A stretch of 64,000 bases of DNA from Linnemannia elongata (lineage: Eukaryota; Mortierellomycota; Mortierellomycetes; Mortierellales; Mortierellaceae): the NCBI GenBank assembly GCA_036320915.1, contig JAXBDG010000009.1:496001-560000 (forward strand). The letters are read 5' to 3'. Each line of letters begins with the position of its first letter. Position 1 is the stretch's first letter. The notes beneath the pieces were generated by a model, which had not been told where the DNA came from, made no database searches, and worked only from the letters and a program-made list of their open reading frames with translations. Both the position numbers and the translations under genes were made by a program. This document shows, piece by piece, positions 35,001 to 46,188 of this stretch.

Positions 35001-37865
35001 CTCTTGAGGACGGGGCTCTGGAAGTTGAGACTCCTGGTGGCGAGGCTCTTGTAGATGAAACACTTGCGGACGTTGCTCTGGAGGGTGAGTTTCTTGGGGG
35101 CGGGGTTCTTGAGGACGAGTCTCTGCTGGCGGCTGGTCATGCTCCATAACAGTGTCCATCCCTAGCTCTTCTGACTCTATGCCAATAGTAGCTGAAGTCG
35201 ACAGCTTCTTTTTTCCGCCCTTGGGAACACGCTCCTTCTTGGGCTTCTCCACCTTCTCCTTGACCGGCTTGGGTGGCTTTTCCTTGAGGACCTTCTCTTT
35301 GACTAGACGTGCTGTCTTTTCCTTCACAGTCTTTGGTACAATAACGGTGGCAGACACGGGTTCCTCAACAAAGTCCTGATCCATTGGGGTGCCCTGAGCA
35401 GCCCGCTCGGGCTCTACAAATCTCTCCTCATAACGAGTATCGCGTGGGGCCTCAGAGAAGGCTGGCAGATAATCGGCACGTTGTCCTGCATCGTGACGAT
35501 ACGGTTGATGAATGCTCGGATCGACAGGGGCTCGATCTTGTGGGACATGAGCTGAAGTAGGCTGAACATCCTCCATGTCGCCTCTATCGTCCACCGGGGC
35601 ATGACGGCTGTGGTTCACTCTCTCTGGGACGTTGAGAATGTTCATCAAACTGGCGGAGCGAGGTGGCGCAGATCCTGTTGGAGTTCCAGGCCCATGTGCA
35701 GTCTTGATGGGGTCGAGAGGCTGCATTCCTGAATGTGGGGCCATATGACTCTCAGAACCAATTCCAATACCCGAGCTTGGTATGGGTCGCTGACGCGTGT
35801 CGACCATGGGCCCCTGAGAACGAGGGTGCCCACCGGGTGAGACAAGTCCGGGCGGTGTCATCGGTCGAGGTAACTCTACTGCTGTGGGAGCGACAGACGA
35901 TGGCTGTGGGCGATAAACGGGGGACGGGGGCAGGGGCTCATGATTTGGAGGATACCCATGATGGTCACTGTGAACGTAGCGACCATGAGGCGGAGGTAAT
36001 GGCGAGTGATCCATGTGCATCGGCTGCTGCTGTTGTTGTTGCTGTTGCTGGATAACTGGAGCGTGATGTGACTGAGGATGTGGCACATGTTGATGTTGAG
36101 GATGCTGACTATACATCTGTTGGGAAGGCATCTGCGACCCCGACTGCGGTACCTGAGGCGACGAGGTGGCCTTGCGAGACTGTTTATGAACCTGTTGGGC
36201 TGGCGCCTGGCTGTGCTGAAGTTGATGCTGGTTCTGCTGCTGTGGTTGCTGTTGTTGCTGCCGCATTTGCAGTTCCGACATAAAGTTCATTACGAGGGCC
36301 TCATCGTTCTCCGGTTGCGGTCGTTCCTGTGGATGGTGGGCTTGGAGTGGCTGCTGATGTTGACCAGGAATGCTGGTCCGCGCACCACCAGAATGAATAT
36401 CCTGCATGGATCCTCTTGGAGGAGGTGACATAAGCGTGTGTTGAGGCTGTTGGCCCTGAGGAGCTGGCTGAGCGCCGTAACCATAGTGCTGTTGTTGTTT
36501 CTGCTGCTGTTGCTGCTGTTGTTGAGCCGAGATACTGTGCGAACGCGACCGATCCATTTCTGGCACAGATGACCTGACGTAACCACTATTGCCATGCGGA
36601 GGATATTGCGATCCATATTGCTGCGGGTGCTGCTGTTGTTGTTGTTGTTGAGCGTACTGTTGCTGCGGGTGTTGAGGCTGCTGTTGTTGTTGCTGTTGAA
36701 GCTTTTGGTGCTGTTGTGGGTCTTGCTGCCTTGCCGATGGATGCGATCCTGCTGCGTATCCTGGGTCCTGGTACGATCCTTGATGATACTCGTATGAAGG
36801 TCCACCGCTCGTCTCTTGGGCGTGCTGCCTGTATTCTCCATGGAACGCGTGATTGGACACAGATGTCTGGCGCGACCGTCCAAAGTCTTGCGATGATCGT
36901 GGAGATGGTGGTCGTCCTCCGATGTGGCTTTGGCTCATATGACCAAAATGCGAAGGTCCGGCTGGTGGCGACTGAAGCCTCATATCAACCGACTCTCCAC
37001 TTGTCCGGCGAGGAACTATTTGTGTCCCCACTGGTGCTGGAACCGCCTCGGCCTCATGCTGAATATGTCGTCCCTGTTGATGGTGAGCATGGAGCGATGT
37101 TGGCGGAGGTCCTTGGAAGGACGACGTCTGCTGCGACTGAAAAGCGCCTTCAGATGGACTTGATCCAGGTGAGTACTGGCTATAGGACCGGTAATGTGTT
37201 TGAGACGAGATTGGAGGTAACGGTGCTGGACCAGTAGAGTATGTGCTCGTCGGTTTCGCGGCCGGTATTGGTGTGGAAGATGACCCGGGGTGGGAAGGGT
37301 AGTATGACGACTGCTGCTGTGGCTGTTGGTGCTGGTGTGGCTGTTGTTGGTGTTGATGCGGTGGTGGTTGCTGATGCTGGTGAGGTTGGGGTCGTGAATG
37401 CTGTTGTTGTTGTTGTTGCTGTTGGTGCTGCTGTGGATGTGTATGAGGATGTTGCTGGTAAGGGTATGACTGGGAGTATTGCCTGTCGTCTTGATGATAT
37501 TGTTCTTGATGATGTTGGGGCAATTGATGATGGTGCTGCGAAGGTTGGGGTGGTTGTTGAGGAGGGGGTTGTTTGATAGGGTGCATGTAGGGCTGTTGCT
37601 GTTGTTGTTGCTGCTGCGGGTGTGGGTGCTGATGCTGGGGTGGGTGTTGGATTTGGTGTTGGGGAGCACCATGGTGAGCCGAGTAGTATCCGTAAGACCC
37701 TGTTGGCTCTGGCGAAGGCGGGTTAAGCATACTCTGGATAGATGATCGCCTTGGTTGAGGTGGACGACCAGTTCCCTGGTACTGTCCCTGCTGCAGATGC
37801 GGGTGTCCATAATTGTGAACGCCTGGCTGCCCGCTATTTAGCTGCCTGTGTCCTGGTTCTCCCAT
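32080..37865 (-). CDS. Very large Spp1/CFP1-like PHD-finger protein (COMPASS H3K4 methylation)
   Basis: Three minus-strand exons (37865-33455, 33332-32326, 32190-32080; GT-AG) give 1,842 residues. The last 420 match the Spp1/CXXC1 layout: a C4HC3 PHD finger at about 1422-1470 (LYCICRTVYDP, IACDGCDDWFHGDCVG, YYCKRCE), a Cys-rich segment (CFREGCQKSAGRKSKYCSKECG), a helical part, then CGFDYSLVW and CISRRSCDRHNGWQ. In Set1/COMPASS this subunit reads H3K4me3. The other 1,400 residues are unlike the roughly 350-residue yeast protein: a Gln/His/Pro-rich prion-like half, a run of PQEPR repeats (about residues 910-1035), Lys-rich KEKPPKPVKEK and long Ser-rich disorder with RDRDRDRDR. The PHD link is read within one continuous exon, so the size is not a joining artefact. 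Orthology to Spp1 is probable; COMPASS membership is inferred. Confidence 0.88.
34757..35135 (-). repeat. 15-base minisatellite encoding PQEPR repeats
   Basis: Tandem units like CTCCTGAGGACGGGG (+ strand), about 20-25 copies with point changes, keep frame inside the PHD-protein gene and encode Arg-Pro-Gln-Glu-Pro units with Leu/Ser variants. Unit variation has a higher-order order (RLQES blocks recur), which suggests repeated segmental duplication. Confidence 0.9.
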
Positions 37866-39102
37866 ATCAATTGGTGGCGGTGGCGCGCGTCGTGATGATG
37901 TGTTGTGGTAAAGTCGTTACAGTGATGGTGGTTAGCTAGAAGAGGGTATGCGAAAAAACAGGCCGTTTGCGTTAGCAGTTGCTCTTCATTGTACAGTACT
38001 CCTGTTCATCAGTCCTGAAGTTGATTAGAAGGTTGCTTGTTTGTGTTGATGGCTGTTGGCCAGGTTGATGGGCGTAATAACGGGCAAGTGCTGAGCTGGA
38101 TGGACTACTATGGACATACGTCTGTGTATGCGTGTGTACGTGTCGGTTGCAGTCGTGTGAATGGCGAGTAAGGTTGGATTGGTGTGCCTTTAAAGATCCT
38201 CTTGGATGTCAATGTGTAAGCAGACAACTAGTAGCCAGTTGGCTACATCAGGAGTGGCGGGGCGTTGTTATGTTGTTGTTTGTTATTGAATTCGGAGTGG
38301 GGCTGCAGTCTGCGCGAATGTAAGGTTGGTACCTTTTTTACAGCGAGAGCGAAAGGGGAGCGGGAAGCGGGTTCGAGTCGGGCGGAGCGGTGAGCAGGGC
38401 CTTGTGGGATACTAATTCAAGAAAGATGATGGATGGAGAAGCGGAGGGTGCAAAAAGTGAAAGTGACGATGGCGAAGGGACAGGGAGGAGAAGAAGAAGA
38501 AGAAGAAGAAGAAGAAGAGGAATAAGAAAAAGAACTGAAAGGAGGTAATGAAGAGATGAAAGACGGGGAAGGGGATGAAGAAAAAGGTGAAAAGGGTCTT
38601 TTTCCCTCTCTCGCTTGAATAATACAAACACAGACTAGACTGACACTCTCAGACACTCAACAACAAACCTGTGTTGTGTGGTGTGTGATGTGGTCCTCTC
38701 TCCTCCCCTTCATTCAATTCATTCAGGGCTGTTGTCCACGCGCCATTACTGCATTCAATATGGAGGATGACTAAGCCACACTCGCAAGGCCAGAAAAATG
38801 AACAATAACGACGCCCACCCCAAACCACTCGTACGCGCACAAATGCAATGCAATGCAACATGTGGACATGATCCAAACGTATCAATTGAACTCATTTTGT
38901 TTTTGTTTTGTTTTTTTTTTAAATGCTCGGTTTTAATATGATGAGAAATGGATGCTGTGTTCTATGGACTATTGTACACTGGCCCCCAGAAACGAGGTCA
39001 AGAACCTACCCTTTCTGTGGACAGATGGGGAGATAGTGTGCATCATTAGAAATCTTCAGCACTTTTTTGTTTTTGTTTGTTGTTGTTTGTCAAGTCAACA
39101 AC
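37866..39102. other. Intergenic, leader/promoter of PHD protein and 3' region of SNU13
   Basis: About 1.24 kb between two minus-strand genes. It contains an AAG/GAA repeat (about 38490-38520), which is a CTT-rich leader on the minus strand. No supported gene. A GGTTCGAGTC motif near 38368 was checked for a tRNA and rejected. Confidence 0.45.
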
Positions 39103-39643
39103 TTAAATCAAGAGCTTCTCGATTTGGAGCTTGATGGCCAAGATCTGGGCCTTGAGGTCAGAGCCCTCGTTGGAGGTGACGGAGGCAGCAATGACGGGAC
39201 GCGAGACACCGCAGGCGCGACCGAGGGCAGTCTTGGAGGGGACAAAGACATAGGGGACGTTCTTGTCCTCGCAGAGGAGAGGCAAGTGGAGCAAAATCTC
39301 AATGGGCTCGGTGTCGGCGGTCATGACGATGAACTCGGCAATACCACGGTTGAGGGTCTTGGTGGCCTCGTTGGCTCCCTTCTTGAGCTGCTTGTAGTGG
39401 GAGGCCTGCTGAACCAAATCCATGATCGAGTTGGTGAGAGCGGCATCGGCAAGGGGCCAGGCTTTGGGGTTGACTTCGGCCTATTTTTTTTGTTATTGTA
39501 AAGATCAGAACGTGTTGATGGAAAAGTCTTGTTAGATTCCATGATCCCAAAAGAAGAGAGTTGTCCTTTAGCGGCTTCTTTAGTCGAAAGAAATAATTCC
39601 AGTGTTTCGCCGTTGATCCTTTTGAGGTCGATCTACTTGCCAT
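39103..39643 (-). CDS. SNU13: U3/U4 snRNP protein SNU13 (NHP2L1, 15.5K)
   Basis: Two coding exons give 126 residues, as in yeast: ATG alone (39643-39641) and 39480-39103. The protein binds the K-turn of U4 snRNA and box C/D snoRNAs, so it acts in both pre-mRNA splicing and rRNA processing. The L7Ae fold is nearly complete: [76 protein letters not shown]. The N-terminus [18 protein letters not shown] matches human (ADVNPKAYPLADAHL) only if exon 2 starts at 39480 in phase 0. The single upstream ATG that fits has no in-phase GT donor, but ATG|GCAAGT is an exact GC-type donor. The first coding exon is therefore the start codon only. Using the overlapping GTAGAT donor would shift the frame. Confidence 0.93.
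39481..39640 (-). other. GC-AG intron directly after the SNU13 start codon
   Basis: Read on the minus strand it starts GCAAGT at 39640, immediately after the ATG, and ends AAAAAATAG at 39481. It is 160 bases long, phase 0. It is the second GCAAGT intron in this window. Confidence 0.65.
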
Positions 39644-39797
39644 TGTGAATGTAGTGTGTGTGGTGGTGAAAAGGAATGGGGTGGAGGATGGAACAAACAA
39701 AAAAGCAGCAAAAAAAAAGAAAAAAAAGAAAAAAAAGAAACATCGCAACAAATGTCACAGTCACTAATGAATCATGTGATATGGAGACATCTTTCTT

Positions 39798-40509
39798 TTA
39801 TTTGGCGGCGGGAGCTATGGTTTGCGCGGCTCCAGACTCTTCTAGAGAACTGGTCACTTGCTCCATGTCCCTCTGAATAACCTGCACCCAGTTCTGCACA
39901 TCACCAAGCTCCTATGTTATGTCATGTTATGTTATGTTATGTTATGTTGTGAAAGAAGAACAAGACTGTGTGAGCATGACACACTCATTGGATCATATGC
40001 ACCTTTACTTCAACACCACAAGAAAGATCGTAAAAACGTTCAGTTACCTTGAGTGCTGAACCAAACTGGTCCACCAGTGCAAGCCATTGGGCCGTCTGCT
40101 TCGAGTAGCGTGTAGTTTGTAATGAGAGATTCCTTGCCTCCTGCTCTAGGTCCTTTTGATTGAGGAATACTTGTGATACCCTACCACCATGAAAGGAGGA
40201 GTTGAGTCACTGAGGTTTGAATAGACGTATATATATATCCACGATATTCATGAACCGCAGCTATCAAGGGACATACCTCCCGCTGAGAGTATCTGCGATA
40301 GCATCGGAGAATTGCCCTACACTTTGAACTGCCTCCTTGCGCAAGTGTTCTACAAAGGCAATAACAGCAGAGAAAGCACCGTGAGTGTTGAATGTCGTAA
40401 TACATCCTGTCAGGTTATAGGAGTGAATAAAAACGTCTCATGTACCGCTTTCCCGCTTCAGGCCAGCGTTCTTTGTCTGATGTTCCTTGACCAGTCGACC
40501 GAGAGACAT
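39798..40509 (-). CDS. BLOC1S1: BLOC-1 subunit 1 / GCN5L1-like protein
   Basis: Four minus-strand exons (40509-40446, 40349-40277, 40180-40048, 39911-39798; GT-AG) give 127 residues, like human BLOC1S1 (125). The N-terminus SLGRLVKEHQTKN parallels human LSRLLKEHQAKQ. VSQVFLNQKDLEQEARNLSL, then YSKQTAQWLALVDQFGSALK and LGDVQNWVQVIQRDM parallel the rest of the family. It is a small helical coiled-coil protein of BLOC-1 and BORC-type complexes acting in endosome and lysosome/vacuole positioning; in animals it is also linked to mitochondrial acetylation. The last intron contains an ATGTT pentanucleotide repeat. It is divergent from the GPI-type protein gene at 41122. Confidence 0.92.
39912..39950. 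repeat. TATGT pentanucleotide repeat
   Basis: About seven imperfect copies of TATGT/TGTTA within the last intron of the BLOC1S1-like gene. They begin at its acceptor (CATAG on the minus strand), so the repeat lies at the 3' splice site. Confidence 0.8.
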
Positions 40510-41121
40510 GCTGTGTGAATAGTTTTTGTTGTTGTTGTTAGTGGTGATTGAATGAGCGAGTGAGAGGAGCAAAGAAGTGAAGACTACATGGACTGGTGAT
40601 GAGCAAGTAGTGTGTCCTTGAACAAACAGTCCGCCCTTACAGACTCAGGTGACAGTGCACCGCCCCCTCTACATTTTTTTTTTTTTACGCGTTAAAGTCG
40701 CGTCTCCTTTTTCCGGCTTCAAAAGGATGAGTTAGGGTCACTTCCACGTCATTACCATGGTCATGTTGCCTTTAAGGCAGCCAGAATTAGACGCCGAAAA
40801 CTCTCCGAGACATATGTTACTCTTGTTCGTGCTGACCATTGCTCTACCATGCCACCATACCTTGGCAAGAGTTGACCCGTCTCCATCACCATCTATCAGC
40901 CTCGCGTCCATGCATCAGCTCACGACGTAGACTTGACGACTCTGGAGCCTAGTTTATTGCATTCTTCTGCAAAGGAGAAATAAAAGACCCCAAGCCAGCG
41001 CGAAAGCCATCCTACCTCTTTGGCTCCCTACTCCTATACTCGTCCCACCTACTCTTTTCTTTCCTTCTTTCTATACTACAACTAAACAACAACCTCACTC
41101 ACACCTGCATTCTACACCGAA
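40510..41121. promoter_or_regulatory. Divergent promoter region BLOC1S1 / GPI-type protein
   Basis: This 612-base spacer separates divergent ATGs. A TATA-like GAAATAAAAGA lies near 40976-40987 on the + strand, about 140 bases before the ATG at 41122. No gene within. Confidence 0.45.
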
Positions 41122-42659
41122 ATGCGTCCTTCCCTTCGCTTATTCACATTGACGGCAAGCATGCTCCTGCTACTGAATCCGCCCACCGCATTTGCCGAAC
41201 CTCTTCCTGCGTTCAACTTTGCCAAGCGTGACAACACAGTTTATGGTAAGTTACAAGCCAAGCTCACCTCATTATGTCCATTCTTTCACCGCTGTACTTT
41301 CCACAATCGTGAATAGTACACTCACATCTTGCAACTCTACTTCCAGTCACCGTCACTGAATACAGATACGTTCCAGCTCCGGCTCCAGCATCGGTTGCAT
41401 CGTTCGCTCCCAACCCATCCCCTCAATCTGTTTTAAACGGACAACCTCCAGTTCCCGCTTCTGCTCCTGTGGCATCGCATGCTCCCAACCCATTTCAACA
41501 ACAACCTACTGGACGCAATCAGCAACCTGCTGAACGTCCTGGTAAGTTTTCGCTTTGCTTGACTTTCCATGACCTCCGATGCATACCTGTCCGTCATCTT
41601 GTCCTCTTTGTCCCAAGCTCTTTTTTTTCGTAACCTTGTACTCTGCCTTCCCCGGTGCATTTAGCACCGTCCAATGTTCCTCAAAACGCTATCTTTCCTG
41701 CACCTTTGGCATCATCCGTCATTAACCTTGCGCCTCGACCAAACATCAACCCAATCCCTGCCGCACCTCGACTAAACCCCAACCCCATTGCCATGGCTCC
41801 TATGGCTCGCCCTGCTCCAATTACTCCTGCTGCATTTGTCCCGCCTCCTGCCCCCGTTTCACAACCTGTCAATACTCCGCCCGCTCCCGTCCCGGCTGCT
41901 GCTTGGACTCCACCCTCCAATGATGCTCTTACTTACACATCCTATGCTGGTCTGTTGTCGACCATGGCTCCTGCATTTTATCCCACGCCGCTGGGTCCAG
42001 CGGCGGTTCCTACCCGTGCCACTGCTTCTCCTTTGCCTCAACAACAACCTCCACTACCTCCAACCCCTGTGGCACATGCTTTTACCCCTCACACGATCCC
42101 GACTCCCCTCATGGCCCCTACAACGGCGACTGGTCGTACTCTGAATAACCCAATCATATCCTCCCCTGAATCGGTCGCTCCAACTCCCACTCTTTCAGCG
42201 ACATCAGCCGTCCCAAAGGAAAAGGAAAAGGAATCGCCAGCTGCTCACACAACTTCGTCGTCGTCCATCGAATCAGCCGGCATCTCGAAAGAAAATACCA
42301 CGTCGTTGTCTTCTACCACCACCAGTACCACCACCTCAACCACCACTTCGCGCGATGTGACCGTCTCAACCACGACCACCACGCGCGGTGACACAACCAG
42401 CACCAGAACCACTGTTGGCTCTGACGGTACTACAACAGTCCTGACCGAGTATCCAACCTCGACACGACGTTCTACTACCAGCAAATCGGGTGCAGAGGCG
42501 AAGTGGCCACGCATGCAAGGTGGTCGACAGGATCCTAGCGTTGGATCAGTGGTGGGTTATCTAACGGGACTTTTGATCCCCGAAGCCCCATGGTCGATGA
42601 CTGCGACGGCGATGATCGTGGCCTTGGCCCTCTCCGGCGCAGTGGCCTTGCTTGTTTAG
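41122..42659 (+). CDS. Pro/Thr-rich GPI-anchor-type cell-surface protein
   Basis: Three exons (41122-41245, 41347-41541, 41665-42659; GT-AG) give 437 residues. A signal peptide (LRLFTLTASMLLLLNPPTAFA) precedes a KR processing-like site (FAKRDN). The middle is Pro/Ala-rich with repeats of APNP and APxP. A Ser/Thr-rich stalk follows (TTSTTTSTTTS). The C-terminus is hydrophobic (TATAMIVALALSGAVALLV) and ends without a basic tail, as expected for a GPI-attachment signal. No catalytic domain is visible. It is likely a structural or adhesive wall mannoprotein; this is inferred from composition only. It differs from the mucin-like protein at 25368 in lacking a cytosolic tail. Confidence 0.82.
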
Positions 42660-43199
42660 ACTTTGGTTAATTGATTGAAAGAGCCAAATCAAGTCCATGC
42701 GGTTTTCTTTCTTCGCATTTGGACAATCCATTCATTCCTTTTTTTTCCTCTGAAGGCTGCTTCCTACTTTTCAATCAGAAATACCGTAATAGGACAACCG
42801 TCCCTGCTCTTGATACATACACATCCAACACGCGTACAAATAGGAACGCAATGAAATAAACAAACAAACATGAATAGCATATTGTTCTTTAGTGAGTTGT
42901 TCGAGAGAAAGCGACAAAAGATGAGAAAGCGACAGATGATGAGTAAGGTAGAGTAGCGCGACAATGCACATTTTATCCTAATCCCGGTTCGGCTCTTATT
43001 TTATTATGATCGGCCAAGCCTACGACAGTCTGACATCCGTGGATCCGATCGATGCGCCGGGGTCCTTTCTGAGACGAAAAAAAATGAGCGCCACTTTTAA
43101 TTGAACTTTTACTTCCACTTCTTTTCATTCTTTCAGTTCTGCACTTCCTTACTTCTTCTTCACACCCCATCCTTCATCACACATCCCTAGCTGCTAAAA
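42660..43199. other. Intergenic spacer
   Basis: About 540 bases between two + strand genes. ATGAAATAAAC near 42850 could be a polyadenylation signal of the upstream gene. The 43090-43195 part is a pyrimidine-rich leader. No gene seen. Confidence 0.45.
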
Positions 43200-44068
43200 A
43201 TGTCCGCCTACCCCAACACCCCTCTTCTCATGCTCCCCGCTGCGGCGGCCGTTGCTTATGCACCCCATTTCATCCGTGCATTCGTAAGGACCACATCTCT
43301 CCTCAGACATTGATTCCTTGCACTGCATTTTGCCTTTGACTCGTTCAACGCACTCATCTCACCTCTTACGTTTTGAGTAACAATAGATTGTCGTCTATCA
43401 CACCAAGAGATGGAACAACGGTACGTTCAAACACACCAATACGAATATAAGAACAAATGATCAACAGCAGATAAGGAAGGATAATTGACCTTGAATTCAG
43501 GAGGAATTCTCACCCATGTCAATACTAAAACCCTACTCCTATTCCTTTCAATTGCTCCCTGCTAGTTAGTCCCAGAGGCCAGCTCGAGAAGGTTGAGAGC
43601 AAGATGACCAAGGCCGGATGGGCCATGGCCAAGCGTGCCGAGGGTGCCCACATCAATGGCATCGAAACCCTCCCCATCTTTTACGGCGCTGTTGTAAGTT
43701 ATCAAAGCGAAGCAAGGAATGAAGTACAGGAGGATAAAGCTCGATCGAAATTTTGATTTTTCGGGACACTTTACAGGGTCAACGGCAATCTCGTTCGTAT
43801 GCCCAATGGAAATGACATGAGAACATTGTCCTCACATTCACTTTGTATTTTATAACCCTACGAACAGCTTGCTGCTCTCCATGCCGGCGTTGCCAAGGAC
43901 ACTGTCGGCTTCTACTCGACCTTCTTTGTTGCCTCTCGCGTGTTGTTCAACATTGTTTATATCTTCAACACAAACCAACTGTCGGCTCTTGCCCGCACAA
44001 CTATCTGGACGGCCGGTATAGCTGCCTGCTTGAAGCTCTTCCTTGCTGCCGCTGCCACTAAGTTCTAA
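43200..44068 (+). CDS. MAPEG-family membrane protein
   Basis: Four exons (43200-43283, 43387-43420, 43566-43693, 43868-44068; GT-AG) give 148 residues, the usual MAPEG size. Membrane-associated proteins in eicosanoid and glutathione metabolism form trimers of four-helix subunits, and many are microsomal glutathione transferases. The characteristic region is KRAEGAHINGIETLPIFYGA (an N-x-x-E-x-x-P-x-F-like motif), followed by VGFYSTFFVASRVLFNIVYI and a last helix with GIAACLKLFLAAAA. Helix 1 is LLMLPAAAAVAYAPHF. A detoxification or lipid-peroxide role is plausible, but the subfamily could not be set; several fungal MAPEG proteins have no known activity. Confidence 0.85.
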
Positions 44069-44634
44069 GTAGCCTCTGGACCTGTCCGTTGGTGTATGTA
44101 ATAAAGAAAAGGTTAATAAAACTATGTGTGAAAAGTTAAAGAAAGAGAAGGAAGGGAGAAAGGGGGAAGGTAGCAATTGAATCAATTGGTCGTCGCTGCC
44201 TGGCGTGAAATGACGTCTTGTTGCTTGTAGGGCATGTTCGAATTTGACTTCGTGGCATTCGAGCAAACATCCACACACCAGCAGACAGTTAGGCAGCTGC
44301 TCCTGCCCCCTTGAGTCCACAAGTCAAGTCACGTTTCATCGCCCATCATTTTGAAAGTCCTACAGGTCCGTCCTTGGCATGACCTCTTTCTTTTCTTTGT
44401 TCTTCTTGTCCTTCTCTTGTTGCACCACTCACACTTCTCTTTTCTCTCCTCAACTTGATCGCCTCCCTTTTCTCTTTTTCTTCCTCTTTTCTCCTCACTG
44501 CTCCCTTTTTACTCTCGACATCACTCTTTCTTCTCTTCTACTCTTCCACCCTTCCCTTCACACCGCCAGCGAGCTAGCTAACTTATCCTTCACTCACACA
44601 CAAACAGTGACAAACATAACAGAAGCTCACAAAT
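44069..44634. other. Intergenic spacer, SNF7 leader
   Basis: About 570 bases. Possible AATAAA signals (44100 and about 44113) for the MAPEG gene, then a C/T-rich leader (44380-44560) before SNF7. No gene supported. Confidence 0.45.
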
Positions 44635-45552
44635 ATGAACCTTTTCTTCAACCGCAAGCCCAAGGTCACTCCAAAGGACTCAATTGTCGAGCTCAGGAAC
44701 ACACTCCAGATGCTTGAAAAGAGAGAAACTTTCCTCCAAACAAAGATCGACAACGAGCTCAAGATTGCCAAAGCCAATGCCACCAAGAACCGCAGAGGTA
44801 CACATACCACTCTCTTTGTCATTCTGCCTTGACGCCGTCTATGTGTCGCAAAATACTCTTTCTGCCTTGACTCCTTTGTCCTTTTTTCTATCAGGAAGTC
44901 AGTCCCTTATTGGGTAGAAGGTCTTGGCATGGTGTCATCTGGTCTTTATTACCTCTCGTACACGACACACGATCCATAGACAGACTCAGCACACTCCTTG
45001 GAACTTGTTGAACTAGAAAGACTCGTTGTCTCCACTCCACAGCACCTCACAACATAGCAATGGATAACATGGAATTCAGAGTCCAACGACACCACCTAGA
45101 CAAACGGATAGGCACAACGATCACTCTCTTTTTTATTCTACTACCCGCAGTACAGGAGCGCCGCAAAAGGATGACACACAGTCAGTGAGCAAAAAAAAGA
45201 AAACTGACGCAACCTTTTTTTATTTGCTGTTTCTGGTGCAACTCTCTTGCTGCCTTCTTCTCATAGCTGCTTTGATGGCATTGAAGCGCAAGAAGCAGTT
45301 TGAAGGGCAGATTGAAAAGATTTCCGGTTCTCGTTTGACGATAGAGACACAGGTCATGGCCATCGAGAATGCCAACGTCAACCTCGAGACCATGAAGGCT
45401 ATGCGTGCTGGTGCTGAAGCTATGAAGGGCATCCACGGAGCAATGTAAGGAGTCGAAAAGCGAGTCTTGCGTTAACAAAGGGGGGAAAGAGCAGCAATAA
45501 CTACAACTGGACTCTGGACGACTTGCTTGCGGCCGCGTCTTCTTTCAACGAG

Positions 45553-45585
<33 letters not shown>

Positions 45586-46188
45586 GGTACGTTACTTGTG
45601 AGAGAAATCCAGTTGACTGACATCACTCTCTTTGCACTTGTTCCATTATGTAGGGATATTGCTAAGGTCGACCAGACTATGGAGGAGATCAGGGATCAAA
45701 TGGAGCTCGCCAACGAGATTTCTGATGTCATCTCACAGCCCGTCGGATTCGGTGTTGAGATGGATGATGTATGTTTGCCACCAAAAGAAGCTATTCTTGT
45801 CTCTCAACAGCCTTCCTTGTTACAGCTCTGTTCGAACTCACATATGTGCACTAGTGACTAACTCTTTTTTTTTTTTGTCTTTTGTATCTGTAGGATGAGC
45901 TCGCAGCAGAACTGGACGAACTTGAGCAGGAAGAGCTGGACAAGAAGCTTATGGAGACCGAGCGGCCTCCTCAGATGGGCTTGCCCTCTGTACCGAACCA
46001 CGAGCCTGGTAAGGACGCAGCAACCGTACTCTTTTGTTCATTTGGGCTACAGTGGACACGTTTAGACGTCTCGCGTGTAGAGTGCAATGTTCACTAACTA
46101 TTGAAATTATATTTTTATTACAATAGCAGAGGAGGAGGACGAGGAGGAGGCAGAACTCAGGGAATTGCGCGAGAGCATGGCTATGTAA
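44635..46188 (+). CDS. SNF7: ESCRT-III subunit SNF7 (VPS32/CHMP4)
   Basis: Five exons (44635-44797, 45267-45444, 45654-45768, 45894-46008, 46127-46188; GT-AG) give 210 residues (human CHMP4 about 224). It is the main filament-forming ESCRT-III protein for multivesicular-body budding, membrane repair and abscission. A basic N-terminal membrane helix (NLFFNRKPKVTPKDSIVELR) leads into the long helical hairpin (LMALKRKKQFEGQIEKISGS). Then come the conserved IAKVDQTMEEIRDQMELANE and ISDVISQPVGFG, and an acidic C-terminus (DELAAELDELEQEELDKKL). The last exon ends EEEAELRELRESMAM, a MIM1-like motif that binds Vps4. Intron 1 is 469 bases, long for this genome, and intron 2 holds an A30 run. Confidence 0.96.
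45553..45582. repeat. A30 homopolymer in SNF7 intron 2
   Basis: Thirty A on the sense strand within the second SNF7 intron, 71 bases before the acceptor. Confidence 0.9.

Noticed and set aside
34757..35135. Regular repeats resembling a CRISPR array
   Set aside because: The units are 15 bases, contiguous without spacers, and encode PQEPR in frame inside a nuclear gene of a eukaryote.
38360..38400. GGTTCGAGTC motif resembling a tRNA T-loop
   Set aside because: The flanking bases do not form a T stem, and no anticodon or acceptor stem can be built.
39630..39643. GT donor A|GTAGAT for the SNU13 first exon
   Set aside because: It leaves one extra base and shifts the frame out of AEVNPKAW. An alternative acceptor inside GCCGAAG would restore frame but would drop the conserved AEV.
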